Below, piece after piece: positions 46,701 through 56,789 of a stretch of 64,000 nt of DNA. The translations under genes and the position numbers were made by a program. The stretch's first letter is position 1, and each line of letters opens with the position of its first letter. Source of the DNA: Corticium candelabrum (Eukaryota > Porifera > Homoscleromorpha > Homosclerophorida > Plakinidae); the NCBI RefSeq assembly GCF_963422355.1, contig NC_085087.1, forward strand, positions 6,747,036 through 6,811,035, written 5' to 3'. The notes under the pieces were generated by a model. It was not told the DNA's origin, did no database searches, and saw nothing but the letters and a program-made list of their open reading frames with translations.

Positions 46701-48279
46701 TATCACCAATATCTGAGAATACAAAATTATGATTCAAAATTACACATTCTGAACAAGTCAGTGCATCCTTACATTGAACTGTCAATGTTGCTGGTAATGA
46801 AGTAGCAGTACCAAACTCATTTTCCCCAAAACATTCATACTTTCCTGCATCAAATGAATAAATGAAGGAAATGCTGTACATACTAGTTGCTCCAACATGA
46901 CTAGTCTCCATTGCTATCTTAACATTTCCATTATTATCAGTGATTCTCCATTTGGTCAACTTTGGAAATGGCTGTTTTGAAATATCATAAGAACAGCTAA
47001 ATTCAGCTTGATGCCCTACAATGACTGTAACATCCCTAGGGTTGGTTGAAACAACAGGTATTGCTGAAATGGAAACATAATGTAAATTACTGTCATTCAA
47101 ACTGTCCATTTCAGTTCTATAGTTTTAGCAAACTATAGATAGTAATTAACCCATGCGCAACTACAAATTAAATTATGAGTATAATGCTGCCTGTGCTTCT
47201 CAAAAAACTTCCTATTACAGTATATTTGCTAAGTACGTAGATCCAGCTTCCATCAGTACAACACAATAAGATGCTTCATGTTGGAAAATGATGACTTCTA
47301 TAAATGATATCTACTCTAAAGCAGTCCGTAAATGTAGCTGACAGCTCCCTAATAATTAACTTTTTAATCATCATTTTAATGCAAATGTCACATCCACCAC
47401 CCACCCTAGTCCTGCGTAACCAGTGTTATAAAAATACCACAAGTCTGTCACTGAAAATCTGAGCAGACAAACTTTAACCTAATGGGAATTAATTAAAACA
47501 AAGGTCCTGCAATGCTGACATCAGATCATCAGACAACTCACGTTTATTAATTAATTAAGTTAATAAAAATATGTATATGCACTTGAACAAGCTTTTCTGA
47601 CTGTCAGTACCATATCACAAATAATATTTGTCTGATACATCATACAGTAGGACACCAATTATCCGACACTCAGTTATCCGACAGCACGGATTATCCGACG
47701 ATGCATGGCTTGTCTAAACTGCAAGGCTGTGCGCACGCTAGGACATACGATTCCTGTGCGTACAGTACTGTATCCGTGATCCAGGTGTCGTCAAATTAAA
47801 TGTGAAGCTCTAGAAACGGTTCTTCGGTACCTGGAAGAACAACCTGAAGTTTCAGAAGCACAATGGTCCTACTGAATGGGCTGCTGAAAACTATAGCAAG
47901 AAGAGTGAAAGCATTGATCCAGACTAAGATTAGTGGTTACTTTAGGTCTTGACAGTTTCCATTAGTGTTCTCCCTAGTCAAAGAAGTTGTACTGTATTAG
48001 GAGTTACATGTACAATTTAGATCTTGAACTTCTTAAAGTATTCTGCAGTCGTTTTTCAAAATGCGTCGGTTATCCGACGTTTTCAGTTATCCGACGTCCT
48101 TTTGGTCCCATGCCCGTCAGATAAGTGGTGTCCTACTGTATATACAACAGATGGCACTCAACAACTTGTCTGCCAATTATTGTCCATTACACACCACTAG
48201 CTAGCAATATACAGAAAACCTCATCTCTTTGCCCTAGTCTCTGCTCTATTAATTGGACACAATGTTGTCAGAGTGAGCC

Positions 48280-48361
<82 letters not shown>

Positions 48362-49948
48362 ATGCACGTGCGTGTGTGCATGTGTGCGAGAGTGCGTGTG
48401 TGCGTGTGTGCAAGAGTGCGTGCGTGTAGTAATAATAGGTTTAATTTGTAGACATCAGTATTAATATACAATCAATAGAAGAATTCCAACTACAGTAACA
48501 TCTAATGTACTTACCTCCAAACTGAAAGAGAAAACTACTGCTGTCGACACTTCCTGCTAGACAATGCACTCGACGAAGTGTAAATAAACCTGGCAAAGTA
48601 CCAGCAACTTGTTCACTGACATTCATGGCACTAGCAGTGTCGTTTAGCACTACAATGGGATATTGAGAAGGCTTCAGTTCAACACCACTGTCTTCATAAG
48701 CCCATGTGATGCTAGCTTTCTCATTGGTGACACACAGCACTCTCTTTGCAGCAAAGTTAGTGGGAGGAATGTATACAATACCAGATGGAGCTTCAAGAAA
48801 CCGCACAGCACCTGCACACGGAGAAATAGTCGTCTGAAGTAATAATCAATCCCCCATCATCACATTAATTAATTAACATTGACAAAAAATTATCATTTTC
48901 ATCAACAAAAATCTGAGTACGTACCCGTAATCCGGTGTGATGAAAATTTAATAACCTAAAATCTTTAGCATTTAGGGTAGGGTAATTCGGAGTAAATTAA
49001 TTCTCTACGCAGGTAATTCCTTACAGTTTGATTTCAATGGCTGACCACGGCTCTGAACGCTAACCAAGCTCTATTTTAATATTTAAGCACTCGTTCAATA
49101 GCTGATTGTCTAGCGTTCCAAAAGGAACAAAAGAAACGGCCAGTGTTATCGTTTGTGGAATCTAGACAGCGACTTCTGAACGAAGGTACTAGCTAGACCA
49201 CTCTGACTTGTCTGGTTTCTAGCTTTCACGAACAAAGCTCATTTTGTAGTCGTAGTATTTGGCCTTCGGTGCTACAGTTGTACGATCTGTCAGCGGTACA
49301 CTCGCTCGAGAGATAAGACTTGCTATTGCAGCTAAAAGCCATCCATGTAATGTTGCGGGGACGTATCCCTACCTCCTTCACTAACGCTCCGCTCAAATTA
49401 GCCTCATTGACGACAATGTTGTAACTCTGATAACTGTAAAATAGGTGACAATAGAGTAGGCTTAGCTTCCAGGTCGTACATCGATCTCGAGCTCAGCGAC
49501 GACCCTAGGCATGTATTTCTTGATCATTACTAAACGCTAATTGTACATCTCAGAAAGACAGACTCGATTTGTAAGTGTTAGTGCGCGTTGAGCGGTGCTA
49601 GAAACCCCAAACCTTGAGGAAAGCGATTGGTAAGTGTCCCACCACCCAACCCTGACATTAGATCCTGTCTAGAGTCGAGGTGAGCAAGGACATGACCACG
49701 AAATTTCCTATACGTAGTGCAGTGACCAATGCTGACGGCAAATACAAATACAACAAGTTAATTAAAACAGCGCGTTGTTTACGGGTCACCGAAGGCAATG
49801 TTTGATCACGGAATTACCCCGGATTACCCTAGCAGAGTGCATGCACCGCCGCTAAACAGCTCACCGCCTACAACTTACCCTCTACTGTCCATTTAAACAA
49901 TGAGAGCACAAGTACGTGTCTTCCTGTTAGCAGAAAAGTAGATCTCAT
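43705..49948 (-). CDS. Receptor R6: Ig3-FN3x3 type I membrane receptor
   Basis: Predicted receptor of about 753 residues, open throughout. Exons: signal peptide 49948-49879 (MRSTFLLTGRHVLVLSLFKW); Ig1 48811-48515; Ig2 47063-46773; Ig3 46712-46410; FN3 46350-46039; FN3 45349-45035; FN3 44981-44670; linker 44600-44577; transmembrane and tail 44042-43705. All junctions are GT/AG and phase 1. Ig domains keep the Cys/Trp/Cys core (SCSYD, KWRITD, YECFGE). The linker is 24 bases because it uses an earlier GTAAGA donor than R2, R4 and R5. The transmembrane part reads TGIIAGLVAGVVVLIVVGVI, then IYRKKSCVDSS. The tail holds HMYEDPV, SSAYGII (fits the ITIM consensus SxYxxI) and SRAYESV. Intron 1 is almost filled by a TIR element and intron 2 holds a pogo-like element and a TG tract. 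Confidence 0.88.
45506..45639. mobile_element. 134-bp TIR element in R6 (orthologous insertion)
   Basis: Same length and same intron position as the element at 24,324 in R4, with end changes (CAAAGCCGGC...GCCGAGCCTG). It is missing from R2, R3 and R5. This groups R4 and R6 in that intron. Confidence 0.65.
47645..48138. mobile_element. pogo/Tigger-like non-autonomous element
   Basis: TIRs CAGTAGGACACCAATTATCC and GGTGTCCTACTG, with several internal TTATCCGAC copies near both ends and TA on both sides (47,643-47,644; 48,139-48,140). The core has a plus-strand fragment LETVLRYLEEQPEVSEAQW followed, in another frame, by LLKTIARRVKALIQTKISGY. This resembles the C-terminal region of pogo-type transposases. 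It is in R6 intron 2. Confidence 0.72.
48282..48361 (+). repeat. TG dinucleotide tract
   Basis: About 39 TG units, then degenerate GTGCGTG units to 48,427. It lies just inside intron 2 of R6, 90-150 bases from the Ig1 exon. Confidence 0.92.
48980..49829. mobile_element. TIR element filling R6 intron 1
   Basis: The left end GGGTAATTCGGAGTAA resembles the inverse of the right end (ATTACCCCGGATTACCC), and TA lies on both sides. At about 850 bp it makes up most of the 1,067-bp intron. No transposase frame was seen. Confidence 0.55.
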
Positions 49949-49989
49949 CGCGTCGCGACAGCTAGCTAAAGAGACCACACCCTGTCTAC

Positions 49990-50001
49990 TGCGCTTGCGC
50001 A
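49990..50001 (-). promoter_or_regulatory. NRF-1-like site upstream of R6
   Basis: TGCGCTTGCGCA, one mismatch from the other palindromes, 41 bases upstream of the R6 start codon. Confidence 0.45.
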
Positions 50002-50130
50002 AGTTAACTTTTTTTACTTGCCGATAGATGATTTCCGAGCCGCTGGTAGTCTGGCTACCATTGGGAACGTTTGAAGTCGAGCGCTAAGTGGTTCTGAGAC
50101 CTCTTTACTGAGAGACTGGTTTGGTAGCCT

Positions 50131-51450
50131 CGAACTTCCAGACCAGAGAGCGCGCGAAGCGCGCGAACTCGTCTAGACTCGAGCCAGTCTCTCCCCGCCT
50201 TCGTCATTCCCCGGATAGTCAATCCTCGCCGCGGAGAGACTGGTTTCAGACCGCCTTCTTCCGGTGCAATTACTTTCAAGAGGTCATACGTTCTAACAGA
50301 CAGGGCTAGATAAACGGATCCCGGATCCGTTTAGTGGTCGCTGGTTGTATCATAATATCGTGATTTGTTAGTAAGTGGTATCCAATTCTTCTACAGTGTA
50401 AATACGTATGCCGTGCCTGTTGCTAGGCCATACAGTGTCTAGTCTACTGCAAAACAACAGGTTTTCAAGGAAACGGGGCGTCAAAACATTCCGTTCTTTA
50501 CGAGGTAGCTAACGATCATGCATGCTAGTTGTTAGTTCAATCGAGCAGCCTAGAGATCTCTCCACTCTAATGTACAGTGCTCATGCTGTCGGTGATCATT
50601 CCCAGTGTAGGGTGCGATTGACCATGCAGACCAAAGAGCAGTCCGTTGGTGTCACTACAGCTTTATACTTCACGAATGTTAATTATTATTCTAGACTCAC
50701 TGATGGAATCCGTCACTAGGCATCGAGATCTCAAACGTACAACTTACGCAGGTTCGAAAATCATTATGAGATCGGCACGCAGTCTGAAGGTTCGTTGACA
50801 AACGACGTCTAAGCAGAAGTAAGTATACTATTGCAATCACACCAGAAGCCTCCTCTGCTCGAAGCTGACGTCGGAAAGGTGGTCAGAGATGTCTTTTGGC
50901 GAAGAGTACAAAGAAAGAAGACAAAGCACCAAGGAAACAGTGTCTACAAATATTTCGGCCTGAAAAGGAAGCGTGTGAACGACGACATAGCACACGACTC
51001 TTCTAGGAGACCGTGTTCTTCTGGCCTTCCTAGCACAAACATAAATGTAGTCGACCTCTTGGAGAAAATACGGCAGCAAACGGACGAGCTGGAAAGTGAG
51101 AGGCAACAGTGACTGAACCTGGAGAGACGACTTCGTGAATTAGCTATAATTAATAACCTATAGGTAGAGACGTCTAGATTATTTCTATAAACTTCCTACA
51201 TGTACAGGCTGTCAGAGCTACGAAACATACCTGCTCTTTCACGATTTCTCAACGACTGAGGCATCCGGCTCGAGACCTCCGGGAAACAAATAGGCAATTA
51301 GTGACAACTACCTAGATAATCTGCATGTCATTATGTGACCATGAAACCGTATCTACATGACGTAAAATTCCTGAGGGTGGTCTGAAACCAGTCTCGAGAA
51401 TTGACTATCCGGGGAATGACGAAGGCGGGGAGAGACTGGCTCGAGTCTAC
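50131..51450. mobile_element. Inverted-repeat unit with a small ORF
   Basis: AGCCAGTCTCTCCCCGCCTT and GTCATTCCCCGGATAGTCAA (about 50,181-50,225) are inverted at about 51,398-51,446. Between them, plus frame 50,831-51,112 encodes 93 residues. The left side also carries the CCAGACCAGAGAGCGCGCGA block found at the ends of the next complex. It is probably one element or a nested pair; I cannot fix the ends. Confidence 0.5.
50831..51112 (+). CDS. Unrecognised small ORF, 93 residues
   Basis: Reads KVVRDVFWRRVQRKKTKHQG, VYKYFGLKRKR, then an acidic and Gln-rich helical end (LLEKIRQQTDELESERQQ) and a stop. It is basic in the middle with a possible nuclear signal KRKR and a short coiled-coil-like end. 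No family recognised. It may be a terminal exon of an element-borne protein; an in-frame upstream exon was not found. Confidence 0.35.
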   Translation: MQSHQKPPLLEADVGKVVRDVFWRRVQRKKTKHQGNSVYKYFGLKRKRVNDDIAHDSSRRPCSSGLPSTNINVVDLLEKIRQQTDELESERQQ

Positions 51451-51461
51451 TAGTAGTCTGG

Positions 51462-52745
51462 AGCAAGTCAATACTAAATGATTTCGAAAATAGCCCTTCT
51501 AAGCCAATCAGCTTCTACAACCCGAATCTCGGTTGTAAATTCTGATTGGCTTAGCAATAATTGGTTATGCCAAGTGCACTAGCACTGATTGCACGCGTGT
51601 AAAATCCTCGTGTGCGGCTAAGTGCACGCCAGAACAATGACTAAACTTAGCCTCGAATTTCCAGACCAGAGAGCGCGCGAACTCTAGTCTGGACCAAGTC
51701 GATACTAAAATGATTTCGGACGTATTTATCAATAGCGATGCTAAATGGTGTCCAACAGCGTAGGATCGTTTTACCTAGATCAACATATCATTTGCAAATG
51801 CCATGAGATCTCACGAAGAAAGAGACGTACGTCTGCCGTGTTTGCGGCGATATCTTGGTAGACGGCATGAAACGACGACTCTTTGATTCTTCGGCAGACC
51901 GCTAGCTAGTCTAACCGCTCGACTAGCGAGACTACCGCTCGACCAGTTGTCAAAGGTGATGGTCTAGCGACGCTGCTGTGCATGTCCTGTCACCGCAAGC
52001 TTGAAAATATCGAAGAACTGAAGCTGAAACTAAAACTAAGATGTGTGTGTGTGCAGAGTCTAATCATTGTTCTGGCAAGCAGAGTTCAGTCATTTGTTCT
52101 GGCGTGCACTTAGCCGCCCACGAGGATTTCACACGCGCGCAATCAGTGCTAGTGCACTTAGTATAACCAATTATTGCTAAGCCAATCAGAATTTATAACC
52201 GAGATTTGGGTTGTAGAAGCTGATTGGCTTAGAAGGCTATTTCCGAAATCATTTTAGTATCGACTTGGTCCAGACTAGAGTTCGCGCGCTCTCTGGTCTG
52301 GAAGTTCGAGACTAGACTAAACTCTGCATGCCAGAACAATGATTAGACTCTGCACGCACACATCTTAGTTTAGTTTCAGCTTCAGTTCTTTGATATTTTC
52401 AAGCTTGCGGTGACAAGACATGCACAGCAGCGTCGCCAGACCATCACCTGTGACAACTGGTCGAGCGGTAAGTCTCGCTAGTCGAGTGGTTAGACTGTCT
52501 GCCCAAGAATCAAAGAGTCGTCGTTTCATGCCGTCTACCAAGATATCTCTGCAAACACGGCAGACGTCTCTTTCTTCGTGAGATCTCATGGCTTTTACAA
52601 ATGATACGTTGCTCTAGGTAAAACGATCCTACGCTGTTAGACACCATTTAGCATCGCTATTGATAAATACTTCCGAAATCATTTTACTATCGAGACTAGA
52701 GTTCTCGCGCTTCACGCGCTCTCTGGTCTGGAAATTCGAGGCTAC
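51462..52745. repeat. Interleaved inverted repeats (B A B' A')
   Basis: Block B (about 51,475-51,645) is inverted at about 52,083-52,255. Block A (about 51,650-52,080) is inverted at about 52,310-52,745. The end motif CTAGTCTGGACCAAGTCGAT and the neighbouring CCAGACCAGAGAGCGCGCGA occur in both orientations at block borders. The order B A B' A' is not a simple palindrome; it suggests two related TIR elements nested or recombined. Confidence 0.65.
52365..52589 (-). CDS. ZAD-like zinc-binding domain ORF in inverted repeat
   Basis: The 74-residue frame has CRVCRD, then LFDS, LTTRLARLTARP, GDGLATLLCMSCHRKLENIK. The spacing of CxxC, a hydrophobic middle and a second CxxC resembles the ZAD (zinc-finger-associated) domain found at the N-terminus of some zinc-finger and transposon proteins. 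The A block at 51,814-52,040 carries a second, frame-disrupted copy on plus. The frame ends KLKLN and a stop after a possible donor, so it may be the first exon of a larger gene or a captured piece. Confidence 0.45.
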   Translation of the reverse strand: MRSHEERDVCRVCRDILVDGMKRRLFDSWADSLTTRLARLTARPVVTGDGLATLLCMSCHRKLENIKELKLKLN

Positions 52746-53252
52746 TGGTTTTGATGCGTTTGGAGACGCCACCATTTTAGATTCTTCGCATTCTTATGTA
52801 AATTGTTTGACTCTAAAAAAACAGACTATTAAAACGGAGATGTTAGCATTACATAGTTTTTTACTGCAGAGCCATGCTGACTGCAGTCAGCTGCACTGTA
52901 ATGTTTGTGGACAGTCACGCGGCTAGCTAGCTACGACCACAGTACTGTACTCTACTCTAGATAGGAGGCAAGCTGTGGAGCCGTGATACATGAGAAGTAC
53001 TAAAAATTCGAATCTATTACCTAGTAGCTCAGTAACCTCCTAGACTATTACTTAGCTAATTTATATAACGTACTTTAACTACCAGTAAAAACTAGGTCGA
53101 TCAAATGGCTCTAGCTAGACAAAACATGCGTAGACTGTACGAGTAATGGGCAAGCATGATTACTCTCTCTCTCTCTCTTCCTCTTTTTTTATTCTTCCTA
53201 GCAATCTCTAGAAATAATTTTTGAAAAAGTTTACTAATTAATTAAAACGGAA

Positions 53253-53372
53253 AAACCTACAACACCGGGTGTTCCCAGGCGGTCTCCCATCCTAGTACTG
53301 ACCCGGCCCGACTCCGCTTGACTTCGGTGATCAGACGAGAACCGGTATATTCGGAGTGGTATGGTCGTAGGC
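53253..53372 (-). rRNA. 5S ribosomal RNA
   Basis: On minus the sequence starts GCCTACGACCATACCACTCC, continues with TCTCGTCTGATCACCGAAGT and AGTACTAGGATGGGAGACCG, and ends GTTGTAGGTTTTT. These are the conserved eukaryotic 5S blocks, including the TFIIIA internal control region (AGTCAAGCGGAG, then GATGGGAGACCG). Length is about 120, and a T5 pol III terminator overlaps its 3' end at 53,251-53,255. It is a single copy here, not in a tandem array. Confidence 0.96.
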
Positions 53373-53374
53373 GG

Positions 53375-54160
53375 AAGAAAAGGTTAGCTGTGACCTACTT
53401 AAACATGTAGTGCCTACGGAGTCAATTGTGGTAACTCTTGTGTTACGTATGCAACTAGTGAATCACTAAGTCACAATTTAAATTTATCTTTAGTAATTAC
53501 GTAAATGTACCTTCCATACTTGACACCATATACATTACTCTAATTTTGATTTTTTTAATTACTAATTTATCTATTTAGTCACACAAGCTAAAATACCATT
53601 TTACTTTACTATTTATTTCTTTACGACGTAAAGTTATTCTAAAGTATGTACAAGTCGTTTTTGCGGTACATATATATTTTGTTGCGTAGGACTTTTGAAA
53701 ATGAAAGTTACAAATCTATTTTTGTCATATCTAGAATATTGATTTTTGTACTAGTTCTACGGTATCCGTAGGCGCCTCGCGTTCGTGAGTAACACTTCCA
53801 ACGAAGCTTTCAGACCGTCTACTGAAACGCCGAGTCCTAGCTAGACAATACGTATTTGTTTCAATGTTAGTAGTTTAGATTACGTCTAGAGGTCTGCTAT
53901 AGGTAGCCGTCGTTTTGAGATCGTGATCAAGACAATTGAAATGTACAGTATAGGTATGCACTCAGTTTCGTTGTAATGACAGTGGTATGGTATTTACTGA
54001 CATAGAAATTGATATCAGCAACACATTGACTACCAACAGTGTTAGATGCAAACTGTGTAGTAATTAATCGTACTGACGTGTGAATAGTTGACTGTAGGTG
54101 GCATTCAACTCCTGAAGGTGTTTCTTGGTTGTTACGTACACACAGTCCTTAGCTACAATA
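53375..54160. other. No gene recognised
   Basis: AT-rich sequence upstream of the 5S gene on its strand; only short frames. An upstream 5S promoter element cannot be named. Confidence 0.4.
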
Positions 54161-54163
54161 CAA

Positions 54164-54270
54164 ATGGATGGGGCGACGGAACTTCATGAAGCATTTTCTT
54201 CGTGGTTTGGTCGCTTGCACGAATCGTTCCTAGACTCATCTGTAGTCGGACACGGAAACGATTTTTTAAG
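54164..54270 (+). CDS. Possible first coding exon of an unknown gene
   Basis: ACAAATGG gives a good start context. The frame MDGATELHEAFSSWFGRLHE, then SFLDSSVVGHGNDFLR, ends at AAG/GTAGGT. No following exon was identified; the next 160 bases are a CA tract. No family recognised. Confidence 0.3.
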
Positions 54271-54321
54271 GTAGGTCCTATCATGAAACATGGTCATGGG
54301 GAGGAGAAATTTGAGATTTGT

Positions 54322-54434
<113 letters not shown>

Positions 54435-54556
54435 AACATACCAAAAGTTCGATGGAGACCCATATAGGACCACGCCCATTTCTGTTGTGCGACCCGGATT
54501 AGAAGCCTCGCTACGCTCGGCAATAAATTGCGTACGCCGGAAGTCTGTGTAGCTGT

Positions 54557-54565
54557 CGACGTCAT
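54557..54565 (+). promoter_or_regulatory. Shared CGACGTCAT motif upstream of M1
   Basis: The 9-mer CGACGTCAT (CRE-like core ACGTCA) lies 174 bases upstream of the M1 start. The same 9-mer in the same orientation lies 87 bases upstream of M2, at 57,948-57,956 on minus. Confidence 0.3.
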
Positions 54566-54738
54566 GCGCAGTCGCACTTCCTATCGGCATTTCTTCATCG
54601 GCATTTTCCATTGGCTCCCTCTTTCGTATATACGGGAATTGTGTCACGTGCAAAATTCGCAGTTGCGCCTTCAGTCTTGCCACGACGACCGAAGGTGTGA
54701 GGTGTAGCAAAGTTTACTCAACTAGCTAGCACGCCGCA

Positions 54739-55591
54739 ATGAAGGTAAACAGCGTGCTAGAGCATGGATGCTAGTTGTTTGTGGTTTCCAGCGGCTGCTG
54801 CAAGAGCAAAGTCGCCTTTTCCGTTTGTAGAGAGTGCGGGGCAACTTTTTCTTTCAATTATCCACCGGATACTTTGGTTTCTTTTTGTTCTAGTGCGCGT
54901 AGTTGACAATGAGAACTGAAACGTGCAGAGTAAATTTACCGGTCTTCTTTTCAGTCATTCGAAAAGCCGCTACTCATGTACATGTAGTGTGTGTCTAGAC
55001 CGCCTCCGACCGCGGGTCGTCTCTCAACAAAACTTTCAAGTGCTATTTGATGTTCTATTCGAAAGAGAATGTTGAAAGTCTTTGATTTTACTAGATTAGT
55101 TAATTGATGTTCTGTTTGACTGCAGGTTCTACTCGTCGTTACGCTAATGGCAACTCTCTTGCCGGATGCAAAGTCGGCTAGCGAAAATGCTACCAATGCC
55201 ACCAGTACTAGAGCGACCGCCACGAGCGCGACTATTTCGGTTGAATCTACGGCAGTGTCGAGAACTCTCTCCACGGCAACCACCAGTAATGTGATAACGA
55301 CCGACAACTCGACCGCAGGCACAGAAGCAACGGGAACACAAGACAAGGTGAAACAACCTGTGAGCACCAAAGCTTCCGTGCATTCGGCGACTCCCACAAA
55401 TGCTGTACGTCTCGATATATCATCTGAGATTTATATTTTTAGATTGCTGAAATTAAAATTTCTCCACTTTTTTTTCAGTTGGTCTGAAGCAATTTCGGTT
55501 TTTTTCGTAGGGTTACATGGTGACGGCAAGCTGCGTTGTGTTCTGGCTGGTGATAAATGGACTTGTCGTAACACTAGGAATTCTCTTCTGA
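54739..55591 (+). CDS. Small mucin-like, probably GPI-anchored surface protein M1
   Basis: Predicted 121-residue secreted surface protein. Exons: 54739-54744 (ATG AAG, donor GTAAAC); 55126-55404; 55511-55591. Splice sites are GT/AG and phase 0. The signal peptide spans the first intron (MK + VLLVVTLMATLLPDAKSA). The mature part is rich in Thr, Ser, Ala and Asn, with several NxT/S sites (ENATNATST, TTDNSTAGTE) and no cysteine. The C-terminus is GYMVTASCVVFWLVINGLVV, then TLGILF and a stop: a hydrophobic end with no basic cytoplasmic residues, preceded by small residues (TNAG). This is the shape of a GPI-attachment signal. A paralog lies convergent at 57,860. Plausible roles are a glycocalyx or adhesion-modulating peptide, as for CD24/CD52-type proteins; that comparison is of form only, not homology. 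Confidence 0.75.
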
Positions 55592-55599
55592 AAACATTG

Positions 55600-56340
55600 T
55601 CGTGATTGTAGTAAGCGTGTCAATCCGTTGTAGCTCAGATTGTGGATTGCTTAGTTAGCTTCAGTTGTTGTTCAGCGTCTAGCAGCGTCTACTATAGATT
55701 AATTAAATACAAGAACGGACTAATTTGTTGTAACGACTCAACACAATTTCTTGTTCCTCTGTTGCACAATTACTGAAACCGTTTACCTCGTTTGCGACGA
55801 AATCCTCCAATGTGAGAGCAGGGCGAAGCCCTTGATTGAGGATGGTCCGTGGTCCAGGTGCTTCGTGCACCGCCAAACAGATTAGCGATAATTAATTGAA
55901 TTAGCAGAAACGTTACTGTAGTAGTAAAAGCCGTAACGACAAGTTACATAATTTTACGTAATTGAGTAACTTACATTTTTGTAACAGGCTGCCTCGCTCG
56001 CCCAAGCATTTTGATAGTTTGATGGTGTCGACAACAACTAGTAGAATACAGTCGACTTGACAGTAAGCGGATAGTTATCTATTGTTGCTCTGATAAGACG
56101 AAGTTTTTTTGAAACGTTTGACTTCAGTGATAAAAGTTGGGAACTTTGAAAAAGGACGACGAACGTGACTATACAATCTAGAATTCGGACAAATGCGGTA
56201 TCTAGACAGTAGCGACTGAAATCGACACCCTTTGTAGATGATGTACTGCAAAGAGAAGTTTTGCCTGTATGCCTATATGCATTTTACAAAAAGTACGGGT
56301 TTCCGTTTGTAAGCTAAACCTAGCTAATTTGCGACCACAC
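55600..56340. other. Intergenic region between M1 and M2
   Basis: Holds the presumed 3' ends of M1 and of the convergent M2. No further coding frame stands out. Confidence 0.4.
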
Positions 56341-56348
56341 AATAAATA

Positions 56349-56430
56349 GTCTCGCGTAGCCAGACCCCTTTCCGCCGCGCCCGGCGAAATTTCGCTGAGC
56401 GCGGCGGAAAGGAGTCTGGCTACGCGAGAC
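56349..56430. mobile_element. Hairpin MITE, copy 2 (82 bp)
   Basis: GTCTCGCGTAGCCAGACCCC...GGAGTCTGGCTACGCGAGAC with arms of about 33 bases, flanked by TA. Same family as 32,658. Confidence 0.75.
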
Positions 56431-56789
56431 TAGCAAAAGAATACAGAGACAGAGCCTAGACATAGTGGAGAGTGAACGAACTTTCAATATTTTTCCTTAA
56501 GACAGTCACGTGCCGTGACGATGGCCGGGAGCGTGGTACGTACCGCCACTACCCGTTCAGTGCACGCATGCGTGTAGATGATGATACAGTCGGACGTGAA
56601 AGGGTACGGTAGTCAGTACAATGAGTATACGGATGATTTCTTATAGAATCAAACCAATTTCAATCGCACAACAACACACACATCAACTCTACCCTAGGAA
56701 CAACCTAGAACCTCCCAAAATTCTCAGCTTCTCTTACTACTCAATTAGCTACTGTACTTAGCAGTCACTTGTCACTAAGCAGCAACTCT

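Noticed and set aside
55144-55397. Minus-strand frames of 79 and 148 residues opposite M1
   Set aside because: Antisense shadows of the Thr/Ser-rich exon; M1 has a coherent signal peptide, splice phases and a paralog.
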